NCBI RefSeq assembly: GCF_003672135.1 | Contig: NC_039511.1 | Location: 16,580,464 to 16,644,463 of the forward strand | Source of the DNA: Ooceraea biroi | Taxonomy: Eukaryota > Arthropoda > Insecta > Hymenoptera > Formicidae | DNA: 64,000 nucleotides | Reading direction: 5' to 3' | Shown here: one piece after another, positions 36,301-50,177 of the stretch | How positions within the stretch are numbered: position 1 is the first letter of the stretch | Layout: every line of letters begins with the position of its first letter | Program-made: the position numbers and the translations under genes | Notes under the pieces: model-generated | What the model was told of the DNA's origin: nothing | Databases searched by the model: none | The model's input: only the letters and a program-made list of their open reading frames with translations

Positions 36301-39300
36301 ATGAAGTCCGACTCGAAACCTTTGTTGACAGCTCAGGCGGAAAAGGCGAATCATTACACGTAAGTAGCGCCCGCCGGCCGGGCCGAGTCGCGTGCCCGAG
36401 CGAGACCAATGAGATAACTCGCGCGATGGAGTGCGGTATATGTCGCGCGCAACGTATATCTGTCGCCGATACTCTCGACGGGAAAAGATAGCGTGCGGGA
36501 GGAAGCGAGAAAGGTCGAAAGTGCGAGGAAGACATAACGCAAATTGGCCGTTTGTGCCGGAAAGTGCCGTGGCTCACCACCGAAAGTGCAGTGCGAAGAA
36601 GATAAATCAAATATATTTCGAGCGAGTCGCGAGAAAGAGAGAGAGAGAGAGAGTGAGTGAGAGAGGGAGGGAGGGGAATGAAAGAGAGAGAAAGAATAAA
36701 ATCAAATAGAAGGTAACGGTGCGACTAGAAAGAAAGAGGGCGGAGTGGGATAGAGAGAGAGAGAGAGAGCGAGAGCGAGCGAGCGAGCGAGCGAGAGAGC
36801 GAGAGGGAGGGAGAACGTGAGAGAGTGAGAGAGAGGGAGAGAAAGAACGGGAGAGCCGCGAGCAACGAACGCGACTATACGCGACGCGCGCGTCCTACGA
36901 TCCGCAAAAATACATGTATGAGCGGCGACGACGACGTCGACTGCGGCGGTGACGGTGGCGGTGGCGGTGGCGAAGGCGGTGGCGAGACAACGGGAAGGCA
37001 ACGGTATCTAAGACGAAATAATGTCTAGCACTGTGGATTCGCATTCCAGATACTTAAAGGAGTTTCGCGTGGAGCAGTGTCCGCTCTTCATACAACGCAA
37101 ATGCACGCAGCACAGACCCTTCACGTGCTTCAACTGGCACTTCATGAACCAACGGAGACGCCGACCGGTGAGGAAACGAGACCGCACCTTCAACTACAGT
37201 GCTGACAATTATTGCACCAAGTACGACGAGACTACCGGCATCTGCCCCGATGGAGACGAGTAAGTTTCCTGTTTTTGTTTTTTTTTTCTATTTTGATTTT
37301 TGTTTATCGCACGTGCGATCATTGCGATCAACATCCGTTCGATATGGTCTATGATGTGCGATAATATGGTCGCAGTTGTCGAGATAGCGACGTGTATAGT
37401 GCGTGCCATTTTCACGCGCGCGTCTACACGCGATTTGTGATTCGTGGTAAGATCCTTTTTATGGTCAGTGTCGAATGCTATTGGGGAAAAACAATGCGGT
37501 AACAGCAGCAGCTCCACCACTGTGTTTCTTCCCGCGATTATCGTCGTTCGCACGACGAACGCAGTATGTACACGTAGCGTTTACCTCTCGTGTGTATGAA
37601 AATTGTCTCGCGCGCGCGCATACGAGATCTCTCACACCCGCTGAATCCGCGCGTTGTCCGTCGCGCCTCTTTCATTCCCCGCGTCGAGATATCGTCGCCC
37701 GGCTCTCTTCGACAGAGCACAGACGGCGAAACGACCGCTCGCGCGCACGTTCGTTGCGCGAAATTGCGTATCGCGTTTTTCCGGTTACTCGCGTACCACG
37801 CACACGTACATTCATACGCGCGCGCGCGCGCGCGTACCCGCCCGCTCCACCAAAGCCAACCGGTGGCCGCGCGTGCAACTCGTATACATCAGTAGAGTAT
37901 ACTTTGTTGCATCGTGCGCGCGCGCACGCACGCACTGTACGGCCTAGCTTCTTAAGTGCCGCCTGGCAATCGGTTGTACCTTTCTCTCTCTCGCGTCCGA
38001 TTCCGTGGATTTCGTGAGGGAGATCCTTGCCACACGGAATTACACGAGCGATGTTTCTCACGATGTTCTCGCGCGGTGCGTCTCAGATGGAAGGACATTC
38101 TTCCTTAGGGTCGGCCGGCTCACTTAGCTCGATTGCAAAAGATCGGGAATTGCAGGCTGGAGAAAGAGAAAGGAAAAGAGGGAAGTGCAAAAAGAAATGC
38201 GCGTCATCTTCGCGACGCGTGGCGTCGCTCCCCGTGGTCGTTGACACGTATATGCCGTAATGCACACGTAATGTGCAGCTGCTTGGCAAGATGCGGCGTG
38301 CTATCACGACGCCGTTTCGTTTCGGGTATAATTGATACAAAGATGCAATTCTTTTGATCATATGATAATCGATCTATTTCATACGCGTTTCGCGACTATG
38401 GGATCATTCGCACGAATAAAATATTTTCTAAAGAATTTATAAATAAAATAAAATTCCATTTCTCAGCTTCTTTTTATAGATATCTTGAGCTTTTATATGA
38501 AAATTGTAAATTTGATGAGATATTCCGTAAAATGCATATGGTAAAACAAACTTATAAAAAATGCAAACTGCAAGAGTGTTGTAAACCCCAATGAGATCTA
38601 ACATTACATTGTTGTTTCTACGTTTCAGGTATAAATTGACGTACATTTCGTAATTTTGACAGCAATATCGAGCTGACCAAAAAGTCCGTGTCGATTTTTT
38701 TAGTAAAATTCAAATGCAAAACTTGATATCAAAAACAAATTTTGAATTTTGTTTAAAAAATCCGCACAGATTTTCCGGTCAACTCATACAAGTACACACA
38801 CAAATGTCGAGATAGATTTAGTTTGCATAAACATGTGCGACTCCTCGCAATCTACAATGGTTTGCAAATTACAAATTACGGTCAAATCATTTTTTATGAA
38901 ATAGTTTGATTGTTATTCAGAAAAGTTGGAAGGAACGTTTTGCGTGTTGCAGTATTTATATGTAACAATTACTTTTTCAATTTATATGTACATATTTCTT
39001 TATAAATATTACAACTATAATTGCGTAAACAATTTAGAAATGCGTAAAAAATGTTCAACTTTTTATTACTTTATTCAAACTTGTTCAATTAAAGAGATAT
39101 ATATTTCTCACAGGAAACTGTGCCACATCAAGTTTAATCGATGATCCAGAAATATTTTATAACTTGATCATAAATCATTTTTTATGAAATTTTTATTACA
39201 TTCTACACTGAACATAAAAGAGTTTGAATTGAGCAATCGCAAACGGTGAGTTTGTCTCGAAAATTCCCAGTGTTAGTAGTTGCCGAACAAAGGAGCCTAC

Positions 39301-42300
39301 TCTTATCGATTTTCTCTTAGGTACTTGACGCAATGGTATAACAAAGAATCATGACTATCCAAATTCCGAGCCGATTATTTTATCGGAGGTGTAAAGTAAT
39401 TGAGTCACAAGATTCTATTGTTGCCGTTTTGTTTAAAATATCAAAAATTAGTCTGGGAATGTTACATGTACATATAGAATACAACTCGTAATAATAAAAC
39501 AATTCAAGTTTTTATCGATAGCTTGTTTGGAATATCGGAAAAAATTTCGCCATTATATTCTTGAGGGTATAAATTCTTTTATAATTATTGTTTTATAATG
39601 TTAACATATATTTTATAAGTCATTTTATGTAATTTTATTTTTGTCGCATTTAATGAATTTTCGTACTTTTTGAAACAATATTGATTATTGTTAATTTCTT
39701 TGGACATACAACTACATTATTAAAAGTTATTCATGTAGGAGGTATAAACTGCAATTAGAAACTATTCCAATAATAATAAGATATTTTATCAAGATGTAGT
39801 AATAACGTTGATGAATGATTTCGTTAAACAGGTGTCCGTTTCTGCATCGTACCGCGGGGGACACAGAAAGGCGTTATCATTTACGTTATTACAAGACGTG
39901 TATGTGCGTGCACGATACTGACACACGTGGATTTTGCGTGAAGAACGGGCCTCATTGCGCTTTCGCTCACGGCAATCATGATCTGCGCCCACCTGTATAC
40001 GACATCAAGGAGATACAGGCACTGGAGAATCCGGATTCTGATCCAAACTCCTCATCCAACGGGCCTAACATACTCGATAAGGAGCGGAACCTAATGAATG
40101 AGGATCCGAAATGGCAAGATACGAATTACGTGCTGAGCAATTACAAGACCGAGCCGTGCAAGAGACCGCCACGTTTGTGCCGGCAGGGCTACGCTTGTCC
40201 ACAGTATCACAATAGCAAGGACAAAAGGCGGAGTCCACGAAAATATAAATATCGGTAAGGATCAATCGATTGACTGAGAAATTTACGTAAAGTTTTTCTC
40301 AACTGTTATTGTATATAATGACTATTGGTGGAAATAGATCAACTCCATGCCCGAATGTGAAACATGGCGAGGAATGGGGTGAGCCGGGCAACTGCGAGCA
40401 GGGTGACGCATGTACGTACTGCCACACGCGCACCGAACAGCAGTTTCATCCCGAGATCTACAAGTCTACCAAATGTAACGATGTGCAGCAAGCTGGTTAT
40501 TGCCCGCGCGGAGTCTTCTGCGCCTTTGCGCATGTTGACCGTGAGTGTACACTCATCAATCGTACGTAAAACAGTCCTATTATTATTATACATGTGTCTT
40601 GTGATTTTAACGGTATAGTGACAACACGTACATGAACATACACACACGTTTATTTCAAACATCGTTGTCGACTGCTCGACAGCAAATAAACTTTTTTTGA
40701 CGATGCGACTCTACACGCTTGATTGCTTAACCGTTTGCGATCAGTGCATTCGCAAACCACCCTTCTTCGATTCTCCAAAACGCAAATCGAATTCATTTGA
40801 GACACACGTACATGTAGCGTGCCGGTGCTTGATGAATGATAAATTTTAATCGTCAAAATTTTGTTTCTCAAAATTGATATATTGGGGCGTTGGTATGGTG
40901 TGTTGATGGAAGCAGTGTTGCCAACAGAAGAAATGAGCCTGGCGAGGGATATGGCGGTACCTATAGATTGCGGCGCGAATCTGGCCGATATACTCAGCAA
41001 TGCTCTTCCACCCGACAAGCGATCGCACGACAAAGACAAGCCACTCAGCGACAGCAGCGTGAGTTTCTAATCTTTCGTATCTAGATTTCTATCTAAATCG
41101 AGATGTACACTCGGACAGAATAATAATAATAATGAAAAATGTAAGTTTCGAATGTGTTTGCGATGACAAAGTGCCCAATTTACCCACCTTCCTCCATAGG
41201 ATGCTCCTATGGTTGATGCACGCGATTTTACATCACATGTTAAAAGATTAGCGCTTTTTACACTCGGCTGAATTACAGAATGGGAGCGGTGAAGTCTCGG
41301 AATCCGCCAGCACTAGCAGCTTGGGTAGCAACAGCTCGCACAGTAAGGCACCCGGCGCTCAACTGCACAATTCCAGCAATACCAATTCCGGCATAAGTAC
41401 AGCTGCGCAGCAGAAGCTTACGAGCATACTTTATAATCCCAGTTCTCTCATCCAAGTTGTAAGTTTACATGCTCGAAATATAATGCACTTTGTGTATACT
41501 CGCTTTCTATTGTCATCACTAAATTAATGTTAACGACGTGTTAATTATTTCGACAGAATGAGATTCGTAAGCAAATGGTTGCCATTGACAGCGATCCATT
41601 ATTGACAAAAGCCGAGAAGGCCCAGCAGAAACAAAGTCTTTATATCGCGTACAATTTGAACGGGACATTAGGCAGTCACTCGTTAGCTACTACCGTTTCA
41701 CCACTTTCAAATTCATTCTACTCAAACGATACCGTTGAATCTGTAGTAGGTAAGTTACGTCAGTATAGTATGTCAGGCACTAGTGTTTTCTGTACACCTG
41801 ATGTTGACGATCGAATCGACGTGTTTGTTTGATCTCGTTTCAGGAAATGCGTTAGACGAGCTACATCTAGACGATCCATTAAATTTAGTCGATTCAATTC
41901 ATAGGGATACAAATTCACCGATCGGCAATTCAATCTCGGCAGGCCTAGCCAGCTCCGGTTTACTCGGCAGCTCAGCTCCGGTCAACATACCTGGCATGGC
42001 CGAACGTTCCGTTCTCACCAATTTCTCGCCGTCAACATCGAGCCCGCTTCAACAATTGCAAACTGGTTTTCTCACCGGTTCGAGATTCTCCCATCAAGAC
42101 TCCATGGAATCCGTAAGTGTCCTCGACACATGTGTGTCTATCGTGAGAAACGCGACGAATAATGTTTTTTTTTCTCTCTCCGTGTTGCTTTCAGACATTA
42201 CCGTTTATGAATCAGATATCAGATCCGTTTAGCAATCACATCTCTCAACTCAGCAGCTCCGCTTCGAAGCTTAGTGGGTTCAATAGTAGTTTGTTCGATT

Positions 42301-43201
42301 TCGCAAGCCAAGGAATGTCACCATCACGTACGCAGCCTACTCTGCCGGCATCTCCGTTGGTCAGTGCATTTTCCATTAGCCCGAGTAACACTGGATCATT
42401 GTCCGAGGTTGGAATCGTTTGTACGATGTTATTAAAAAAATCTTGCAAGAAACGTGTTTGCGATATACGTGAAGGATGAATCTCGTAGGATTAGCTGTAC
42501 ATAAATGCACGCGTTGCAGGTACAAAGACTTCGAGACGAATTGAGTTCGAGTCGCGCTCAATTGGCAACGTGGGACGAGCGTATTAATCAAGCGCGCGCG
42601 GCTTGCGCGGCATGGCAATTGGAAAGCGAGGAAGCGAAAAGGAAGGCTACTATCGCCGAGCAGCAGAGGGACGAGGTGAATATCCCGCTTAACTAACCGC
42701 GCGTTCTCACGCCCGATATCGAAATCCAATTTGGCGTATTCCAGAGTATGGATTCTTTGCAGGCATTGATGCAGGTGAAGGCGCTCAGGGTTGAGAATGA
42801 GGCATCCAGCGGTGGCCCGTATCTTCACACAGTTAGACGAATAAGCGAGCTCAGATCACTCTCAATAGCTACCTTAAAATCGATTCAATCACAATTGCGC
42901 TCCGATCTTGAAGAGGTGGAAAAGGTAAAAACAATTATTTATAAACTATTTATCAACTTAAAAATCGATATGTTTAATTTCAGTTTTAATATATAACCAA
43001 ATAAAAAACTAACAGTCTATATGTTATTTCTGTCGTTGCTAGGTGCTGTACCGAGAAACGGCAACAAAATGCATGGTTTGCGAGGAACAGAATCGTTCGG
43101 TTACTCTGTCACCCTGTAATCACTACGTGGTCTGCTCGACGTGCGCTCCGAATCAACGCGAGTGCCCGTACTGCCAGACACCGGTCGTCTCGACAAGTTA
43201 G
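36301..43201 (+). CDS. unk: Unkempt: CCCH zinc-finger and RING RNA-binding protein
   Basis: Twelve exons join in phase to 791 residues: 36301-36359, 37050-37259, 39832-40254, 40338-40540, 40928-41058, 41279-41458, 41557-41749, 41844-42112, 42195-42407, 42520-42675, 42745-42924 and 43043-43201. Unkempt binds mRNA in the cytoplasm, represses translation and shapes neuronal cells; in flies it acts downstream of TOR. The N-terminus AEKANHYT/YLKEF matches human PEKPQHYT/YLKEF, which fixes the first splice. Residues 21-300 hold the CCCH fingers, including EQCPLFIQRKCTQHRPFTC, ECPFLHRT, CMCVHDTDTRGFC, KTEPCKRPPRLCRQGYACP and KCNDVQQAGYCPRGVFCAF. A Ser/Asn-rich middle (340-627), a coiled coil (628-740) and a C-terminal RING follow; in the RING, TKCMVCEEQ, PCNHYVVCSTC and CPYCQ supply the cysteines and histidine. 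The donor after 42407 is weak (GTTGGA). The fifth exon may start at 40916 instead. Confidence 0.95.
36631..36860 (+). repeat. Long GA-rich homopurine tract in unkempt intron 1
   Basis: Some 230 bases of GAGAGA, GAGC and GAGG repeats, nearly all purine. Such tracts bind GAGA factor in insects and can form triplex DNA. It lies just upstream of a second possible start for unkempt. Confidence 0.8.
36918..37049 (+). promoter_or_regulatory. Alternative unkempt 5' end with overlapping uORF
   Basis: ATG 37021 opens MSSTVDSHSR and runs in frame, without splicing, into exon 2 (YLKEF). A transcript starting in intron 1 would therefore make an unkempt with a different N-terminus. A short open frame from ATG 36918 (MSGDDDVDCGG, then Gly-rich) ends at TAG 37026-37028 and overlaps ATG 37021 out of frame, so it could repress this start. 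Confidence 0.45.
37260..39831. other. Unkempt intron 2, 2.6 kb
   Basis: The first 1 kb is CpG-rich and promoter-like, with an alternating CG run at about 37817-37832; the rest is AT-rich. A fold-back element lies at 38670-38785. No coding exon was found. Confidence 0.6.
38670..38785. mobile_element. Short fold-back MITE with mariner-like ends
   Basis: 116 bases with imperfect terminal inverted repeats of about 45 bases: GAGCTGACCAAAAAGTCCGT at one end against GAGTTGACCGGAAAATCTGT read from the other. The arms meet around a short centre. End sequences containing GACC-AAAAGTC-GTG-GATTTTTT resemble mariner terminal repeats. No coding capacity. Confidence 0.7.
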
Positions 43202-43806
43202 ATTCGAATCTTTTCTTAGAATCCCGTTGTTAACAATTTCCGCTTTTCATCCAATTATAAGCGGAAGGGAAGTCGCTGGCTCGGAAGTAACGTCAGTAAT
43301 GTGAGTGCGTGTGATGTGATTTTTCGAGGATACGTATTTCCTACACACAGATGACACAGATTTCGATATAAATGACAAAGTGAAACTGAAAATTGTTTTT
43401 TATCGCGGTGTATCAAGAAACACCTGCAAGTAATAAAGAAATTACTAAGGATACGATTGATTTCTCGCCAAAGTACGAAGTATAATGGGAAGCTTTCCAC
43501 GTAATCTTATTATATTACGTTGATACTTTTCTTCTGACGTATTTATAATGGATAATATTATATTTTTTACTGTAAAAAAAAGGCGATAGTATTGATTCTT
43601 GAAAGAAAGAAAAATGCTTTATTTTATATGTAACTCAAGATACATGTTTGTGCAGGGTGTTAACTATATACGCGCAGTTAGCATTTCTAATGCGAGTATT
43701 CGTGAATTACAGAACATTTATCGTGAAAACAATATAATCGCAGTTGTGGACAAAGTTTCGGGACCTCGAAAACTATATAATTGTTTAAAAAGATTAGTAT
43801 AATATT

Positions 43807-43812
43807 AATAAA
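43807..43812 (+). terminator. First poly(A) signal after unkempt
   Basis: AATAAA about 600 bases after the stop codon. Many later signals could allow a much longer 3' UTR. Confidence 0.4.
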
Positions 43813-46800
43813 CGCAACAAAAAATGTCTCCCATTAATGCATTAAATAATGGGAGAACCTTTTTCTCGATGGTTGAGCTGTGAAACGTATGTCACAGAAA
43901 AAATGATATTGTATTTAAATCTATATATTTAATAGGATTTTCCAATTGATCCGTACTGAATGTAATAATATAAGTATTAACAAATTTTATATTTTTCGTT
44001 GAAAACCTAATATTGAAGATATAGATATTATATAAAAGATATATGTACGTATATGTATATACATATACATGTATATGTGTATGTGTATACATGTATATAA
44101 TTTCTAGGTTTTATATATAATATATATATATATATACATCTAATAACAAAGATTTCTCATATAATTATGACGATTACCACGGGAGTTTACAAACAATTAA
44201 AATAGTACTAAATAGTTTTATATTACATGAAAGGTATTAAATAAATACATACATATACATATATACGTACATATATATGTATATGTAAGTATTTTTTACT
44301 GATTGGCGTTACTATTGTATATTTCATTTCTTTATTTCTTTATTTTCCTTTCTTTTTGTTTTTCTGCTTCTCCGTTTCATGTTAATGCTATGATTTATCC
44401 GGAGATGTTTGTACTTCCGGAACGTCGCACTTTAGTATAATCAATAGTTTTAGCAATTTTATATAAATGCACTTGTTTTCATTCTATACTGACATTTTCG
44501 ATAATTTTCATTATATGTAGCTCTTGTACGTGTTTCGTATGTTTTGCAAAACAAAAAACCACTTTTAATCTTAAATACGATAATTTTTTGTGTACTAGTT
44601 CTTGCGATGAAGTTATTAGGAGACATTTAAATTATATAATAATAGCGTGTCATAGTGATGACGTTAATCTTTAATTAATTATTCAATTAGATTACTAAAC
44701 CAATTATCCTCATTTCGTGTTGTAGGCTTTTACAATTGTAGATTATAAGGATGTTAGAGATACTTAGGATTTTTCAATTTAATCAAAAAAAAAGTAATTC
44801 TTATACATACAGATATATACACATAGACAGACGGATACATGCGTGCGCGCATACACGTACAGATACACACATACACAAATATAGATTATAGATACATATG
44901 AATATATATATATATATATGATACGCAAGTCAAACGTGACATACGTGTTACAGTTCAGTGGCATGATAGAAACATGCTAAGTTAGGACGTGTAAGGCACG
45001 TCTGCATACACGGCTCTATGCGTATATTCATTTTAAAGATATAATTGTTAAACTCTATGATAAAAAAATAACTATACATTCACACACGATGTGAAGAATA
45101 AGTATATATGTATATATATATGTATGTATGTATATACACATATATGTATATATACATATATTGCCTAAGATATAAACGATTATAGGATAGATAGGACAGC
45201 ATTATCAAATTTTTTCTCATATAGACACGAATGGTTACAATAATCAATTTTAAAAACTATTTTTATTTAATATATTTACATACTATGATTGTAAAATTGT
45301 TAAATTCAAGTGTAATACCCCGCACAAAGAAGGGCTCTAAAGTCTAACGATACTTTTATGCAACTTGTACGTTGTTTATTAGTTTACATCGAATGAACTT
45401 TTGGGAAATCAATCGAACTTTATTTACCTTCTTTAATATGCGAATTTTCTTTAGTACAATGGGGTATTGTAGCACAGACATATTACTTAATTGTGAACCT
45501 CTTTTACAACAGCGCTAGTTGTTATTGTTTTTGCTTTCCCACTTACTTTTATTCCCTCCTTCAATTACCTTCATAGTTTAGTATCAAAAAGTGAGGCCAA
45601 AAAAAAGATAACTGTTTTTATTATGTCAATTTTTTATTACAGATTAATATTAAAATATAATAGATGTTATTAAAAGAATTTTTCTCTATTATGGTATATA
45701 TGGTCTAAAGATATATTATTTTTAAATAATCGTATTACAAAAATATGGAATAGCATAGGAATATATAGAAATTATTAAAATGCTCTTTTCTGTGACATGT
45801 TTTACATCGTTAGTTAGCTCGGGAGTGTACGAAGTAATTAGAAAAATCGAAAGTACATTCTTTCGATTATTTATATTTTGAATATTTATATAATATCTGA
45901 GTGTTTTTCTCCCTTCTTTTTTCACTGTCTTCTTTTTCAGACAGCATAACAATCTACACGAGATCTCACTTGATAAAACGATATCTTAATTAAAGGCCGC
46001 ATATACCATAACATCATTTTCTCTCTCAAAATACTATCTAGAATTTAAGAGATTTAAAACATTATGATAATGCATTTTTCTTTGCGTTTATTCAATGCAT
46101 TCTTTATAAGTACAGAAATGTGTTTTTAATGTGTGAATTTTTCTTACATATCTCATCAAGTTTTTTACGTTGTTAACAAGAAATACTTTGGCATTGATAC
46201 AGATGTTAGGTTCATCTGTTTAAAAAACTCGAGATTCCAAACAATAAATATACTACTTTACCACTTATTGATTTATTTACTTGGAATAGTGATATTCTCT
46301 TCGTGATAGAATCAATAAATTCATACAAATAGCTGATGAAACGAATCACGTTAATTGAATCGTTAAGAAAGATACTTATAAAGAATGCGGAATTTACAAT
46401 GATGCTTTGCGATCGAGCTATCTTCTATGCATTTATATTTAAAACACAATGTTACAAATAATGGGATCATATCCGAATTGTAAACAGTAAATTTGTATTA
46501 TAGAAGGAATACAAAACAATCACATCAGTTTTAGTTTTCAATAATTGGAGGAAAGTTACGATCGCGTCATAAGTTTAACGGAAATTTAGAAATTATATTT
46601 CTGAATAATAAGATTATATGAATATTACAAACAATTACAATATACATATAGTGCAATATATATGTGTATATATGTATACATATATATTGTATTATTTTAC
46701 TTCTATAACAATAACAATTACAACTTATAGTAATTAAGGACATAAATTATTGTGAAAGCAACAAATTTAGCTACAAAATAGGGTAATAGGAGAATAACAA

Positions 46801-49579
46801 AATGAATGATTAGCTAATATTATCGTATAACAAAGAAAACATACAGTTGAATATTTATATATTACTGTCCCGATTGTTGGTTTCATCAATTATCCGTGTT
46901 TTGCAGAATATTAATGATCGTGCATAATCGCTTTACGTTTGCTTCTTATATATTATGTCAAAACATTAAATTTTTTAACCTAATCTATGAATAACTTAGG
47001 TTTTATTATATCGGAATTGAACAAATTTGCACATTACTAATATTTGGCATCATGCTAAAAAATTCTTTTTTATTAATTTTTTCATTTTTAAATGTTAAAG
47101 ATTATCATTCAAAGATAGCATTCACGAACGTAATTCCTGCTTCACGTGAAAGTTCGATGCTTACTTTTATTGCACAAAGAAAACCAACAATAGGGCAGAC
47201 TAATTAAATTGAATGCTATATTAAATTGAACGCTATATTTTTGACAAGTTACAATAATACCAATAATACGAACGTTACACGCTCTGTCTTGCGCGAATGA
47301 TTCTTCTTCTACGTTAAAATTAATTAGATCCGGACCACGTTGCTGGAAGATTGGATTTTCTTTATGCACTAGTTGAAGATTGTAGTTTTGCCTCTCACCT
47401 TATTTGTGTGATTCCTGCAAAGCAACTGAGATTTCGTAATGTCGAAGAAGAATTATCAGCACCAGTCCAGACGAGAAAACGTACACATAATCACTAGAAT
47501 ATTGTATATTAATAAATTGCGTAAAAAAATTGTAATATCTAAAGAAAATTTGCTGAACATTTATATCACAATTTATAACTAAAGATACTTGCTATAAACC
47601 TATATCGTCTTTAATCACTCCGTAATTTTGATATAACATTTTGATTACATTGCATTTGTTACTTTAATAGCGGCATGGCTGAATCTAATATTACGAGCAT
47701 TATAAGAATCTTTCGCAGCGAGATATGCGTTTCTGTTTGCAAAGATACTTGCTCAATACCCGCGAAAATTTCAAGCAATGTATTTTTTTATAGCTTCATC
47801 ATAATTACTATACGATATGTACTTTTGAATTGCATGTTCGAATTGTCTTTCAAGATTCGATAGATTATAAATTTCCGTTTCACAATTACTTAAATCGAAT
47901 AATCATTTAATCGATAAAAAGTACTATGAGACTATGGTATCATGATGTATATTTAACCATATTTGTCGATTTATTAGATTAGCAGTAATGATCGATACGA
48001 ATTTATATTTCATATGATCAAATTTCAAGTATCTTTGTGAAAAGTACGAGGTAACAAATGGCTGTAGAACTGTGATTGCATATTACAGTTAAATTGACTC
48101 ATTCATTGTCGGTGTGAATCACCGATATATTTCCCTTAGAATCATTTAATGACTACTGGTGAATGTACAATTGTAGTAGAAAATTCTGTTACTTCTATAA
48201 CGTATATGCATTAAAATTGCAGAAAGTATAAGAATATTTCTCAATCAACGGATTATCCGAGTCTTTTCTCAGAATTAACTGATAGTAGAGGCGTTTCTCA
48301 GTGAGAGAAATTACACCTTTCTTGCTTTCAAAACGTAAAAGAAATAACGCTAGTAGTTGTATTTTATTTACTTTCCAACTTTAGAGAAACAAAATGTATA
48401 TTATATGTTACATATTAACGTACAAGATGTACGTTTTAATAATTACACAAATGACAAAGTCATCTATATTTTTTTGCGAGATTTTATGAAAAATCACGCA
48501 ACAGTCATTTGCCTCCTCATATTTGGTTACTAATATCTTCTAGACAAATAATGTTGAAGTGAAAACAGTCATAAGCTAATACAAATAAATACCTCCTCTT
48601 AAAAAAAAAGCAAATGAAATTGATCAATTTGATAGGGGCTGTGTGGTTTCACATATTTTATTTAAAATTGAATACAATTTTACAGTGAATGAAAGAAACA
48701 TGGTGAATTGCACAAAAGAAACGATATGTGTAAGCAGTGCAATTTTCAACGGATTTAGAAGTAAATAATAAAATTGCGTTCTACGAGCGATGAATGTGAT
48801 CTCTTAATGTTTCTAATTTTTATAACCGATTCCACATTTGCAGAAATTGTTTTGTTCGTTTTATTCATATTTAATTATCAAACAGACATATTATACATTT
48901 CAAGACAGAGATATAAATTATTTTTAACCAAGACTCGTATTAGGTAATATTCATTGTCTCTTCTGGCAAAATTATTCTGTCCTTTCATCTTTATTTCTGT
49001 CCTGTTCATCAAATGTTGAGAAGTAGAATGCATACTGACAGTATTCTAACAATAATAACGGAACACAGCCTTAAATAAGGCTTTAAATAGATTTAAACAT
49101 ATAATTTGCAAAAAAATATCAAAGGATGAGCATTCGATAGTGCGGAATTGTACATGAAAATCTATCGCCCTTTTAAACCTTTTGCTATTTTTGCAACATA
49201 TTAAATTATTATGCTGTCTTCCGGTACAATATAATGTTTAAGCACAACCTAAGGTTATACAAATTTGGAATAGCGCGACGGAAGAAATGACAAATGGATT
49301 TGTAAATTCTATTCATAAGCTAACAGATATTGCTCCCTCACAGTTCAACGGAACAACATCGGATATCAATCGCAAAAAAATCAGTACAAGAGTAAGATCT
49401 ATAATTTGTATTCGTACATTACATGTGTAATCTTTTGATGTATAAAAGCAATGTACTTATGTGTTAAGCGGTTAAGTTACTAAAAATATATTTTGCTGGC
49501 TATTGCGTGAACGAATTGTATTATTTACGTTTCGCGCCAAATTTACATGGTATCTGTTAATAATTAATAGAGATATCAG

Positions 49580-49615
<36 letters not shown>

Positions 49616-50177
49616 CTTCTCTTTCTCTCAAGTTAGAAACAAATCATAATCAGGAAACTGAAAATATTTTTTGTTTGTGGAATGCTGTCGTTGCTTTCAC
49701 AGGATGACGCTAAGCCACTTCATCTCGTATTCTTATTTAGTGCATGATTCATGAGGTATTTTCACGCAAAATACTAAAATTAATTAATACGTCAGTGATT
49801 CAAACGAGGAACCGCATTTTTAAGGGAGCCATAGAAAAGTCAGATTCGAACATTCAAACAATAATGAATGTAATTTTGGAATTATGTTGGTGACGCAAAC
49901 AAGAAAAATCGATCGTTTACCATCACTCCTCTTACAATCATGTTCGTTTCAGCAATATGCAACAAAAATTTTTATAGTATTTTTTTAGAATTTATAATTT
50001 GTCTTGGCGATTATTCACGTAGCTCTTAAGTATGATAGCGTAGCGAATAAATTTAAAATTATGTATCATGTTCTCGTATGTACGATTTTAATATATTTGG
50101 AGATTTCTTTTAAAATCTTATTGCATAATAATGATAAGATGTGTGTGTGTGTGTGTGTGTGGAGAGCTTCTTGCTAA
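43813..50177. other. 6.4 kb AT-rich stretch without a supported gene
   Basis: Contains several TA/TACA microsatellites (about 44050-44150, 44260-44290, 45105-45170, 46640-46690), a (CT)n run near 49582-49610 and a (TG)n run near 50141-50160. Open frames are short and low in complexity. It may include a long 3' UTR of unkempt. Confidence 0.5.
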
